Source: Macrolepiota albuminosa (taxonomy: Eukaryota > Basidiomycota > Agaricomycetes > Agaricales > Agaricaceae). Taken from it: a stretch of DNA of 64,000 nucleotides. Below, one piece after another: positions 1 through 10,696 of this stretch (position 1 is its first letter; every line of letters starts with the position of its first letter). The stretch is taken from positions 4,202,183 through 4,266,182 of the forward strand of contig JAMWFC010000117.1 in assembly GCA_027475525.1 (NCBI GenBank), read 5' to 3'. The translations under genes and the position numbers were made by a program. The notes beneath the pieces are model-generated. The model did no database searches. It saw only the letters and a list, made by a program, of their open reading frames with translations, and was not told the DNA's origin.

Positions 1-2384
1 TTAGGCGCATCGAGGGTGTGGGCGCGGAGGCGCCTCCAAACTTGGTCGTTGCCGTGATGAAGTTGTTGGAGCGCTGGTACGAAGTTCGCGTCCTTGGCGT
101 CGGCTGGGACAGAGAAATTGAAGTGCGGGAGTGGTGCCGGGCGCGGTACGTCGACAATCGTGGCGCCGACTGGTTAGCGCCATTTTCTCGTTTTGTAAGT
201 GGTTTTAGTCCTTGCCGTGTTGCTAGCTGATTAGTCCCTAGGCGCCTCCTCCCGTCCCGACCATTGAGGACGAATTGGAGGACATCCTCTCTGGCGCATT
301 GCCAATGACGGTAAGCGCTCCCGCGCCTGAGTAAGTATCTCTGATTTTTGATCTCTAACTTAGCTGTGGTCTGATCTGTCTCCCCATAGCAAACAAGAGG
401 TGTTAGCGCCTCTTGCCAATTTGCAGGTGGACGCCGAGATGGCGGCAATTCGCGAGAGCGTGCTAGAAGAGGCCTCCCGTGACGCCAAGGAGAGAACCAA
501 GGCGTTGGAGGAGCGAGAGGTCGCTGGCGATTCCCTGGTTGCTAGCGAGAAGTCGCCAGTTGCCAGGAGGCAGATGCCTGATATGAAGGATTCCCACGCC
601 GGTAGTGCCCAGAGCCCAGCACTGCCGGCAAGCAAATCGGGCTCTCCGGTCAAGCCTGGCAAGACTTTGAAAAAGAAGGTAAGTTTGAGGGTTCTTACCG
701 CTGGCGACTTCTGCTTATCCCACTCTCAGTCTCGTAAGGCTGCCGCCCCTCGTTACACGGTAAGTTCGTTGCGCCAAGGTACTTTCCTTGCTAACCAACC
801 ATTTGACAGGCGCCAACGCAAACTTCCTTTAGCGACGCAGAGCTGAAGGGTTTGTTGGTGGCACGACGAGATGAGGCGGTTTTGGATGGAGGAATGGAGG
901 CGGGGGTGGTCTTGCCGGAGATGAAGGACAAGAAGACGGCAAGTCCGGCGGCAAGACGGGAGTTCAAGGACTCCCAAGGAGCGGTAAGTGTTGTAGCTCT
1001 TCTTACCGCGTCTGTTAACACTTCTGTAGTGCGACAAGTGCTGGGCCGACAACGACCCAGAGGGGTGTTGGTACCCCACCGGTGGCCAGCCCTGTTACCG
1101 GTGCGGGACGCTAAAACGAGCTTGCACTTTGGACGGCGCCAAGAGTCGTGAACGCGGTGGGGCTCCCGACGCGGTAGTGGAGCGGACCTTTAAGCGTGCC
1201 GTCTTGGTCAAGAGAGCGCGGGAGTTCGTTGAGGAGGAGAGGAAGAAGCAGGCCGCTGGCGACGCGGCCACAATCAGCAAGAGTTCCCTGGCGCTGCCGA
1301 CGCGTCAAGGGGACGAATCTGCAACAGTCGGTAACCGTGGCGCCGGAGAGCGCCAAGGGACTACGGTCCCTTTGAAACGACAAGTCTCCTCGCCCGCCAA
1401 AGGGAAGGGCAAGGCTAAGCGCGCGCGCGTAGTGGAGTCTCCCCCCCCTAGAAACGACAAGTCTCCTCGCCCGCCAAAGGGAAGGGCAAGGCTAAGCGCG
1501 CGCGCGTAGTGGAGTCTCCCCCCCCTACCCCCGAGGACGTGGAGATGGAGGATCTGGAGAAAGCGCTTGCCGCTAGTTGCCTACCGCCAAGGGACACCGA
1601 AGCTGGGCCCAGCAAGTTGCTCTCCCCAATCCACCTGAGAGGGGCTTCTCTGCCAACCGCCGACGAAGACGACGCGGTAATGGACCCGCCGCCAAGGGAA
1701 GAGCCCCAAGAGGCGGAACCGGCAGTGGCGACAACAAGGGGAGAAGGAAGCCCCCCGGCAATGGCGGGTGACGAGGACGCGGAGGGGGAGCCAGACGAGA
1801 CCTTGGCGACCCAGCACGAAGGCGACGAGGAGGAGGCCCCCGCCAAGGAGGCAGTAGTGGGAGAAGGTGAGGGAGCGGCAGAAGTTGCCAGGGAGGAGCC
1901 AGAGTGGCGCTGGCTGCCTCCCTACGGTAACGTTGCCCCCTGGGACGTCTCTGACCCCGAGGACGTTGCCGGGTTGGAGCCCAGGCGTCCCGTGGTCGCC
2001 AGGATTAATCCTGCCTGGACCCCTCAGCCGCAGCCAACGGTTACAGGCGACGCGTTCAACTGGCTGGGCCAAGACCTCGTGTACCCGGTGGTGGCACTTA
2101 ACCCGCGGGAGATGCTGGAGAGGTTCTCAAGTAGGGCGGCAACGATGGAGGCAGCAATGGGTCGGGAGCGGGAACGTGTCCGGGGTCAGCTAATGGCCCT
2201 AAGGTTGCGCTACTCCAATCTTGGTCGTAGCCTTAGCGTTCTTCGAGACTACCAGGCGGATTGCCAAGCCGCCATGGATTGGCAGACCGCCAACAACATT
2301 TTGCCTGGCGACCTCCTACCTCTACGCGACTCTTCTTTGCCGGTCTCCGACGACTCGTTGCCGATGGAGGATGATAGTGAGTGA
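1..2384 (+). CDS. Antisense accessory gene of G1: zinc-cluster-like, acidic, coiled C-terminus (5' partial)
   Basis: I do not recognise this protein family. The gene runs opposite to pol and is spliced: GTAAGT-type donors with AG ends are seen near 195-240, 310-363, 680-730, 760-808 and 984-1029. The joined reading frame gives an Ala/Glu/Lys-rich N-terminal part, a cysteine cluster at 1,030-1,131 (CDKC, then single Cys, then CYRC and a final Cys), a basic KGKGKAKRAR stretch that could be a nuclear signal, a long acidic Glu/Asp/Pro middle region, and a helical C-terminus (RERERVRGQLMALRLRYSNL) before the stop at 2,384. A 77-bp direct repeat at 1,374-1,527 breaks the frame; without it the two flanking ORFs join. 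The start lies left of the window. Role inferred only: a nuclear, possibly DNA-binding protein encoded by the transposon. Confidence 0.6.
1030..1131 (+). other. Six-cysteine motif resembling a fungal Zn2Cys6 cluster
   Basis: Spacing read from the exon is C-x2-C-x8-C-x8-C-x2-C-x6-C, with Lys-Arg before the last Cys (CGTLKRAC). The classical Gal4-type cluster is C-x2-C-x6-C-x5-12-C-x2-C-x6-8-C, so only the second spacing is off by two and the basic residues sit in the second half. Zinc binding and DNA binding are inferences. Confidence 0.55.
1374..1527. repeat. 77-bp tandem direct repeat 1
   Basis: Two exact copies (1,374-1,450 and 1,451-1,527). They shift the frame of the antisense gene between its basic and acidic regions. 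Confidence 0.97.
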
Positions 2385-2829
2385 ACGGACCTTAGCGTAG
2401 ATAGGCCGTTTTCTTTTCGTACATATTTTGTTGGCGCCCCGTTTTTTTTTTTTTTTTTTTGATATATTTTTGCTGTTCCCTACCGCGTGGAGGAATTAAG
2501 TCTAGTCTGAGTTAGCGAACCATCACAGGGTAAGTTAAGTAAGGTAACGGGAAGACGAGCGGCAAGCATTTGTTAAAGTAAGTGCCAGCAAGAGGAGAAG
2601 TAGGTGAGGGACTTAGACAAATTTTGAGGAAAAGGGAAACGCTCAGTAGATCATCATAGCGAAAAACCCTTGGCGAGAGTTGCGCAGGGCGCTAAGCGTT
2701 GGCGACACGCTAGCGCTGCGGCTTAACTACGTAAGGAATTGTCTGTGGAATATAGTACAGTAAGTATTGGCAAGAAAGATAAGTAAGGTAAGTAATAGAA
2801 AGAAAGAGCTTATCAATATATAGTCTTTT
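2385..2829. other. Convergent 3' spacer between antisense gene and pol
   Basis: The stretch lies between the two converging stop codons. It contains a run of 19 T at 2,442-2,460 and several CGSYAA/TTRSCG hexamers, but no ORF. It could hold the polyadenylation signals of both transcripts; I see no LTR edge in it. Confidence 0.6.
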
Positions 2830-5800
2830 CTAATCTGGTTCTTCTTCTTCAACTAGAGTCGGTAAGTCATCATCGTCCAGTAATTCTGTTTCTTCAAGTT
2901 CCCTAAGCTTGGCGGTGTCGATATCTAGCGCTTCAAGCGGCAAGTCAATGTGTTCTCTGGCGAGGTATGGCAATAGGCGAAAAGCGGCAACCGGTCGATG
3001 CAGTACTGAACCATCTAATTCACAGAGCACGTAAGCGCCTCCACGGTTACAAGAGATAACTACCAAAGGTCCTAGATAGCGCAGGCGCATTTTCTTGTTG
3101 TATGAAGTTTCGATTTTGGAGTTGCGCATGAGCACTAGCGCGCCCCTCGGGAAGTTGTAATCTTTAATGGTAGCGCTATGCTCGGTCTCGAATCGTAGAG
3201 CTGTTTGGCGACGGGCGCTAAAGACTACCTCGTGGAGTCGCTCTAAATCTTCTTTCCTTCGTTGGAGGTCTATGGCTCGTCTGGCGATCAGGTCGGTAGT
3301 CGCTAAGATGCTGTTGGGTGCTGGCTGAAGGTAGGTCGCTTCTATGATGTCGGCAGGGAGTAAAGGATGGGTGCCAGTAGCCGCGTAATAGGGAGAGCAA
3401 CCCATGCGCTTACGAATGGTAACCCTCTCTGACCAGAACACTGAATACGTTGCCTCACTCCAACGAGACTCGTCGCCATCAACTGCCTTAAAGAGCGCTT
3501 GCCGAACGTCAAAGTGTGGTCTCTCTACCAGGCCATTGGCGCGCTTGTTGTAGCCAGATACTCGAATGTGGTGAATATTGTATTTCTTGGCGAGGTAAGT
3601 TAGCGCTTTGATGATGGGCGCACCGTTATCCGTGACGATTTCTCTTAGCGCTCCCCACCGGCAGATGACGTCTTCAAATAGCCACTTGGCGACCGCCTCG
3701 GTATTTTCTCTTTGAAGCATGCGAAACTCAGGCCAGTGGATTAGCGAGCAACGACCTTGAATGATGTACTTATAGCGACCAGATTTGGGCATATGCATGG
3801 TGTCGACGTAGATTTTGCTGAAGAGGGGAGCTGGCGTTGCAACGGTTGGCGGTATGAGTACTTGGCGTGTTTGTTGAATTTGGCAGAGGTGGCAAGTCCT
3901 GATGTACCAGGCGATGTCGGCACTAGCTTGTGGCCACCAGAATCGTTCTAGCAGAGAAGCTCGGGTAGCGTACAGACCTCTATGACCTAGCTCGTCATGC
4001 ATAGCGCGCAAGACTCGTAAGCGACCTTCTGGCTTGATGATCAGCTTGTGAGCGCCATCTCGATTTCGTCGCCAAAGTCTGTTGTCGGTAAAGAAGAAAT
4101 GGGTAGCATATCGGATAAAAGTAGCGTATTGTTCGTCGGTAAGGTCTGTGGGTCGCTTAAGGTCTTGTAGCCATTGTTCAACTATTAACAGGCGACTGTC
4201 TTCCGCCTTTGCCTTGGCGGATCGGGGAACGGCATCGTAGGTCAGGTTTTTGCTGTCTTCTCTTAGCGACTGGGGTTCCTGTACGATTTTTACGGGAGGC
4301 AAGTCTTGTCCAAGGATGCTTGCCGTGTAGAATGTGAGGGGTGCGCTAAAGGTCTCGGGGCGGTAAGGGACGATGGGATGTAGAAGGATGCTGGCAGGCT
4401 GTTGCCGTCGTAGTAAGGGAATTGGCTGTTGAATGAGGTGCACGAAACCATGTAGTCGGTCGATCCAGTCCTCGAAATTGCTATCAGCCTGTGGGTCCAC
4501 TGCCGGGTCGCCAGGCTGCTGTGGTCGCCTAGAAAGTCCATCTGGTCCGTGGAAAGAGCTCTTGACGTGTACCAACTCAAAGTGAAACATGAGGATGGCG
4601 ACTACCCACCGGTTCATGCTAGCGGATGGCTGGATGTCGGGATTCTGCAGCATGCCTTTGATGTACCTAGCGTCGACTTCAACAATAAGGTTGCGCACGC
4701 CAATCAAATACATCTTTAGCGACCGGAAGGTTTTGAAAAGCCCATAGAGCTCTAGCTTAGGCTGACTGTAGCAAGATTCCCGGTCGTTTAGCGTGATGGA
4801 CCCAAAGCGGTTGTAGCGTCGCTGTTTCCGATTGTCGCTAAGGCACTGGCACAGGAAGTAGCCAACGGCAATGTACGAGGTATCCACCGCCAAGATAACA
4901 GGGTCGGCAGAGGTATAATTGATGGGGACTAGGGGTTTGGCGTCTTGTAGAGCTTTTACTAAGTCTCGTTGTGCGGTAACCTGGTCTGGCCCAAATTCGA
5001 AGGGCTCGTTGGCGCGGGTGAGTCGGTTAAGGGCGTGTGCGCGATGGGCAAAGTTCTTGACGAATATCCTGAGAACGCCAACGGTACCAAGAAAGGCGCG
5101 AACTTCAGATAAGTCGCGGCAAGGACCCCAGCGCTCCAAGAGTGCTAAGCGAGATTCGTCGGGAACGCGTCCGTCGGGAGTGCAGATGTGACCAAGTATT
5201 TTGAACCTTGGCGCGCATAGGAGGAGTTTGTGGCCGCTAAAAGTCCCACCGCTATACTTCATACGTTGGAGAACTCGGTTGAGCAACTGGAAAAAGTCCC
5301 ATAGCGCTAAGCGAATATTGGGGTTCTCGGGATGGGTTGCCGGTAAGCCGTTTACGAGTCGCCAGTCTTTGGGGCCTTTGACGCCAATGTTGTCGATGAA
5401 GCTAAGGACGTTATGCGGTATCTCAGGTTGGAGGATGAAAGTGATGTCGTCATGGAATATGGGGACTGAGTTTGTCCAGCCCATCGGCAAGGTAACTAGG
5501 CGGAGTGCGCCAAACGGAGTTTGAAACGTAGTGAGGTCGCGGGAAGAAGGGTGGATTAAGCGTTCGTCGTAGCCAACATAGAGGTCAAGGGTGGCGCCAC
5601 AAATGCGCCCGGCAAAGGACTCGGCAACGTGATCAGGGAAAGGCGGTACGCCAGAGTGTCGTATGGTGACTCTATTCAGTGGTTCAAGACTGTGGACTAT
5701 GCGTAGATTGCCATTCTTTTTGAGGACACAGAACCAACGGGAGCGGTAAGAACTATTGGAGGGTTCGTAGACGCCAGCCTGTATCTTGGTTTCTTTTTGA

Positions 5801-6170
5801 GGACACAGAACCAACGGGAGCGGTAAGAACTATTGGAGGGTTCGTAGACGCCAGCCTGTATCTTGGTCCTAATAATCTGGCAGACCTCGGCTTCGATTCC
5901 AGGCGGTAACGGTCGGTTGTGCTCAGTCCACGGTACGTGAGGGATGGTCGGGATTACGACAGGCGGGAAGAAATCTGTGCGGAGGCTGCCGCGTTCCGAG
6001 TCCTCCCAAGCAAAGGCTTTGTCTTGCTTAGCGACAAGATCGGTAAGGACGTTCAACTCATCTTTGGTCAAAAATCCTGTGTCGTGCTCCTTGGCGAACT
6101 GCTGCTGGCGTTCCTCGGTAAAACGTCCTGTGGGCTGAAAGGGTGGCGGATTCGGTGATAAGGCCGGCAT
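2830..6170 (-). CDS. G1 pol: reverse transcriptase, RNase H, integrase (frame broken by a 77-bp repeat)
   Basis: The long ORF (5,814-2,830, 994 residues) starts in the RT fingers, and the preceding RT residues are in the overlapping ORF up to 6,170. RT motifs visible are RSRWFCVLKKNGNLRIVHSL, FGALRLVTLPMGWTNS and the catalytic box FIDNIGVKGP at residues 139-148, where FIDD would be expected. RNase H follows (AVDTSYIAVGYFLCQ). The integrase has the H-x-H-C-C zinc domain (DELGHRGLYATR to CHLCQ) and the catalytic triad in VDTMHM, VTDNGAP and NGLVERPHFD. The C-terminus is acidic and I see no chromodomain. The 77-bp repeat at 5,714-5,867 is the only thing separating the two ORFs. With Asn in the RT box this copy is probably unable to polymerise unless the base call is wrong. 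Confidence 0.9.
5714..5867. repeat. 77-bp tandem direct repeat 2
   Basis: Exact copies at 5,714-5,790 and 5,791-5,867, inside the RT fingers of G1. Confidence 0.97.
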
Positions 6171-6327
6171 GTCGGCAAGAGGGTCGCCAATGATCTGGCG
6201 CTTGATTCTAAAAGTCTCGGGAGAGTGCGTAGCGACGGGTTTTGTTTTAAGCGCAACTGGCTTATATTTCTTTTTAACTTGAACCCCTTTCCTTTTAGGA
6301 GCGTTAGCCTGGTTATAAACAGAGGTG

Positions 6328-6481
6328 GAAAGGGGAACTGTAGCCTGAGGAGCGGCAAGTCCAAGAACGGCAGGAGACGAGGCTCCGGGAAGGGTAGTGA
6401 GATAGAAAGGGGAACTGTAGCCTGAGGAGCGGCAAGTCCAAGAACGGCAGGAGACGAGGCTCCGGGAAGGGTAGTGAGATA
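6328..6481. repeat. 77-bp tandem direct repeat 3
   Basis: Exact copies offset by 77 in the linker between the protease and RT of G1 (6,171-6,705). The linker is Pro/Leu-rich in the open minus-strand frames and has no recognisable domain. Confidence 0.97.
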
Positions 6482-6705
6482 CGTATTGGTAGACGCAATA
6501 TTTTGAAATGATTCAGAAGTGGTAAGGTACAAGTAGGCAAGAGAGGAGTCGGTAATGTTTTGATTTTTCTGGGAAGTCTCGGCGTCGGTAGCGGTAGAGG
6601 AAAGCAAAACTTCATCGTCAAGACAAGCGGTAGATATAATATTTACAAGACCAGTTGAATGGTCATATTCCAGCGTTAGCGCCACATCTCCGTGATCGTC
6701 GCCAA

Positions 6706-9366
6706 TCACCTCCTCGATGGTCTGTGAAAACACCTATGGGGTCGTTCGTTGGCGTGCTGGTCAGTAAACTCCGGTGGCTTAGCGAGGGCGCCTTTTTGTT
6801 GTCCCCTAGGGAACGTTGGCACCGTTCGTCGGATTCCGGAATTAGGGTCGCTAATTGTGAGGGTCGTTTCCTCGTCAGTAACTGTCTTGACGACTGATCG
6901 CGCCAAGACGTCGAAGGGTCTGCCGAGTAGTAAGTCGTATGCCGGTGATCGCAAAATGTGTATCTGAAGATAAAAGGTGATGTCGCCAAGGGTGCATGGC
7001 ACATTCTTGGCGAGGCCGAGGGATCTGTCTACCGTACCGTTAGCGCTCTGCATGTTTAGTATAACGGTAGGGTCGTAAATAAGGCCTAGATCGTTAGCGA
7101 CTTCAGCTGCCATAGAAATGATTTGAGACCCGCTATCCACAATTGCCTCTACCTCGTGCTTGTTGTCTACGGTTAGCGCTACTGAGCGAATAGCGTGCGA
7201 TTCTTGAGCGACGGTAAGGATGGCGGGGTCCTCTCCATGGTCCACAGACCTAAGGTAGGTCTCCACTGGGTCCACAGAGGTGGCGTTAGCGATGGAGTCG
7301 GCAAGAGGTTCATCGGTGTCGGGAGAGTCGATGGTAACAGAGAAACCAGGAAGCGCATCGTCGAGTTCATCAACCTCGGCAACAGCTGTCGCCAAGGGTC
7401 GTCGAGGAGTAACTGCTGTCTTGACCTGGTTGCGGACGTCGGGAGCAATACTACAAAGTTCTTCTACTGACAAGGTGACGGCGGTTTTCATGATACGGTT
7501 AAAAACGTGGTTAGATTTCTCTATGTCGAAAATTGGCGCGGTAGGTCGGTAGCCACCCTCAGGACGTTTCTCGGGAGCGGCAAAGTTTCGTTGTGCGGGA
7601 GCGTGATAACGGTCGGGAATCCCTGAATAGGGATGGAGAGGCGGCAAAGGCGGTTCGGGAGCGGTAGCGGACGACGATGGTTCTGGAGTGGCAGCAGGGG
7701 CAGTAGCAGGCGGTGCGGCAGGAGCAGGCGTCGGTAATTTGCTAGCGGGAGGCATCGGCTTATATCCTTTAAGAGGCTGTTTAGGCTGCTTAACTTCAAC
7801 CCCATCAAAAACCTGATTCTTAAGCGAATCCAACTCCTGTTGCAGCTTAGCGATTCGCTCTTCCCGCGAGAAGGTAGGGCGGTCGCCAACGCTGTCGAAG
7901 TGTAAGACCTCGTGGATCATTTGCTGCTGAGTTGCCTGGTCAGGGTCGGGGTTAGCGTTGCCGGAAAGCGTGCCGGTAACGATCTGTCCTGGGTTGCGCC
8001 TATGCCACTCATCAACTCGCTCCTGGAAGGACTTCTTGTCTGGGTAGTTGGGAATGATGGCGCCAGTGGTGAGGACTATCTTGCCGTCGATAGCCCGTCG
8101 AATTCTCCCTTGCCGAATGTAGTTCTCTAAAGTCGTGCAGCGTCCTCTAGTCATGGTGTGGCCAATTTCCCCACAGAAGTGGCAAGGGCCAGGCGCGGGT
8201 ACGTTAGCGGGTCGGTTAGTGAGGTTGGTGGTGATCATGGTTTCAATACGCGTCATAGCGGAAGCAACAGCCGCGGTAATAGCAGCATTGAGTTCTTCTT
8301 TCTTAACGAAGTCGGCAACAGGAGGCGGGATGGGAATGATACCGTTAGTTCGCTCAGGTGGTGGGCTCGTCCTAGCACGTTGCAGTCCAACGCCAGTGTC
8401 CGTTCCCTTGAGAACCCATTTACCGGCTTCAAAGACGTCGGCAACGTTATAGGGCTCGTCAGGGTGATGGGCCTGATGAACTATCTCTAGGCGACGAGCA
8501 ATACGAGTCCACAGAGACGTCGGGATGCCTTGCTGAAATAGGCGACGTTCCTCGTTAATATAGAGCTTGCCGTTCTGCAGAAGCCACCTAGCGATTTTCT
8601 GGAACTCGCGGTAATACGTAGAGAACGCGCCAAGAGATGATGTGCCACTGTCGAATGATTCCTGTACTAGTTTCTGGAGCTCGTTTACCGTGTATCGGGT
8701 AGCCTCCTCTGCGCCAGGGTACAGCTGGATTACTGCCGTCTTCCAGTCCTCGTATGAAGCGCCTTGAGCTGGAGCTGGCGGGGCGGCAGGAACAAAGGCA
8801 GCTGGATTACTGCCATCTTCCAGTCCTCGTATGAAGCGCCTTGAGCTGGAGCTGGCGGGGCGGCAGGAACAAAGGTGGCAAACTCGGTAAGACCTGTCCA
8901 CATCTCTGCCGTGTCATATGACACGTATCTGATTCCTGTACTAGTTTCTGGAGCTCGTTTACCGTGTATCGGGTAGCCTCCTCTGCGCCAGGGTACAGCT
9001 GGATTACTGCCGTCTTCCAGTCCTCATATGAAGCGCCTCCGTGTATCGGGTAGCCTCCTCTGCGCCAGGGTACAGCTGGATTACTGCCGTCTTCCAGTCC
9101 TCATATGAAGCGCCTTGAGCTGGAGCTGGCGGGGCGGCAGGAACAAAGGCGGCAAACTCGGTAAGACCTGTCCACGTCTCTGCCGTGTCATATGACACGT
9201 ATCTTGCCGCATACTCCTTCATCTGCGTGTGGTCGGTAATGTTACAATCCCTGAATAAATACTCCAACTCCTTAAAATACTGGGAGAGCTCCCGTGGCTT
9301 GGTCTCGTCCCATTTCGGTGCCGAGAAGTGGTTGCGTGGCGGCATGCGTTGGACTTGTTGTTCCAT
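6706..9366 (-). CDS. G1 gag and retropepsin (N-terminal part rearranged)
   Basis: The capsid-like start is at 9,366 (MEQQVQRMPPRNHFSAPKWD, then RELSQYFKELEYLFRDC). The main ORF (8,901-6,706) continues with helical gag sequence and an atypical zinc knuckle CHFCGEIGHTMTRGRC, where the last spacing is longer than in the usual CX2CX4HX4C. A Pro/Ala-rich linker and then an aspartic protease follow: VDSGSQIISMAAEVANDLGL near 7,070-7,130 and the second conserved part DLLLGRPFDVL near 6,910-6,940. The gag between 8,660 and 9,180 contains a repeated block plus two 77-bp repeats, so the true N-terminal half cannot be read reliably here. Confidence 0.8.
8722..8875. repeat. 77-bp tandem direct repeat 4 (one mismatch)
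   Basis: Copies offset by 77 in the gag of G1, with a G/A difference near 8,737/8,814. It lies within the larger rearranged block 8,660-9,180. Confidence 0.93.
8962..9115. repeat. 77-bp tandem direct repeat 5
   Basis: Exact copies offset by 77, again in the gag of G1, shifting the gag frame. Confidence 0.96.
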
Positions 9367-9728
9367 GGCGACGGTGGTAACGAGTTCGGTTAGCGGTAGT
9401 GGGGAAGGGATTCTAGAGATTGGCGACGGGGTAAGAGAAATGGCGAATTGAGAAAGCGGTGTTAAAGGAGTGATGGGAGTGACTGATTGCGGTAAGGCAA
9501 AGGGCGACGCTAAGGGGTCGTCGGCACTATAATCGAGGGAATGCGGGAAGAGATCAGGAAAAGCGTCTACAGTGGCGTTCTGTAGTTCCTGGGCTAGAGA
9601 AAGACCCGGTAAGGCACCAGGTGGTTGTGGGGTTGATGGGTGGGAAGGAGCTATGCCTTCTGCCGACTGGTCTAGCAGGCGGCGCCTACGCTGGAGACGG
9701 GTTTCTGGCGGAATTCTGCCCTAGAGAA

Positions 9729-9746
9729 CCCTCGCGGTGGGCTCCA
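9729..9746 (-). other. Candidate primer-binding site of G1
   Basis: Read on the minus strand, the inferred LTR ends in GTCATCA, then three bases, then TGGAGCCCACCGCGAGGG. A TGG start just inside an LTR suits a site complementary to a tRNA 3'-CCA end. I could not match it confidently to one tRNA. Confidence 0.4.
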
Positions 9747-9749
9747 ATT

Positions 9750-10696
9750 TGATGACGCCCAAAGTTTGGTCAGTAACAAATGTAACAAAAGTGTTACCGT
9801 ACCAAGAGTGTGCGTTGGGCGCGCTAAAAGTAATATGAGGAGTCCCAGGCAGGTCCCAGAGAACGCGTCTGTGAAAAAGGGTAAAAGTCGGTAACGGGGT
9901 CGGCAAGTGTCAAGCGCTAAGGTAAAGCGCCTAAGGAAAATGCGGTAAGTGAACACGGCAATGTGAGCGGCAAGAGCACGATATGCTTAGCGAAATCTAA
10001 GCGTCGATAATGCCTGCCGTAGTTGCAAGGCGCGAGTATGTCGAGTATTGGCGAACGTCTGCAACTGCCGATGAGTTTGACGTTGCCGACCGTAGCGTAA
10101 ATGAGCTCTTGAGCGTAAGGGAGACTGAAGTAAAGGGGGAAACTCTGGTCTATTCGTTTCTTGTCCTATGTACAAGTCGGTAAGTACTTTTATACTACAA
10201 TGAGTTCGCCGTCGCCAGTGGCTAATGACGCCAGAGTGCAGTAAACTGGAAAATTTCAAAGGGGTAGCTCCAACGGTTTCAGATCCCTACCGCCCATTCA
10301 AGAGCCTTAGCGATGCCAGGCGACAGATCGCGAAGCTAAACCATCACTCCATCACCCTTCTGTCCGTCAGAGCACCTAAGCGGTGTCAGGCGCCAAATTG
10401 AGGCGCTAAGCGATGTCAGACGCCAAGGTCAAACGCCAAGCTGTCCATCAGTTTTTGATAGATCATCAAGCTTCTCGCTAAGCGCTGTCGTCAGTGACTG
10501 ATGCCATCTGTCAGTTGTCATTCCTGCTGCCGTCGGCGCTATCATTGATCGGATCTGCTTCTTGCCGTGCGTGGCCGTCGGGAATGGCTTAAAATGGGTA
10601 GAACGCGTGCGCTAAGTTCGGAACGAGTGCGGCAAGGTTTCCGGAGCCGGTGCCGAGCCTGCCGTTGATGCGCCTAACCTGTATAGGGTCCTATCA
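9750..10696 (-). repeat. Inferred 5' LTR of G1 (947 bp)
   Basis: On the minus strand it starts TGATAGGACCCTATACAGG at 10,696 and ends GTCATCA at 9,750. The outer edge is placed where the G2 RT reading frame (KIDLR) stops making sense. CGSYAA hexamers are frequent up to about 10,630. There is no partner LTR in the window to confirm the limits. Confidence 0.55.

Larger units (their letters stand above)
1..10696 (-). mobile_element. Ty3/gypsy retrotransposon G1 (3' end outside window)
   Basis: Gag, CCHC knuckle, retropepsin, reverse transcriptase, RNase H and integrase lie in order on the minus strand from 9,366 to 2,830. A TG...CA stretch at 9,750-10,696, followed inward by a TGG-starting candidate primer site, looks like the 5' LTR. 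At 10,697 the sequence switches directly into the RT of G2, which fixes the insertion edge. No second LTR is seen by position 1, so the 3' LTR should lie left of the window, and the plus-strand gene at 1-2,384 is inside the element. The whole stretch shares an unusual enrichment of CGSYAA/TTRSCG that stops near 10,630. Confidence 0.75.

Noticed and set aside
1..11. TTAGGCGCATC at the window start is inverted at about 10,664-10,675, suggesting terminal inverted repeats for the G1 region.
   Set aside because: The match is 11 bases and ends at once; the window edge is arbitrary and G1 has clear retrotransposon structure. Chance is the simpler explanation.
2442..2460. Run of 19 T read as the poly(A) tail of a retroposed gene.
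   Set aside because: The gene beside it has introns and there is no flanking duplication; a plain homopolymer in the 3' spacer.
2830..5814. Long plus-strand ORFs inside pol regions (e.g. 5,201-5,524, 12,530-13,020, 13,023-14,021).
   Set aside because: They are shadows of minus-strand genes in G+C-rich DNA, with no motifs of their own.
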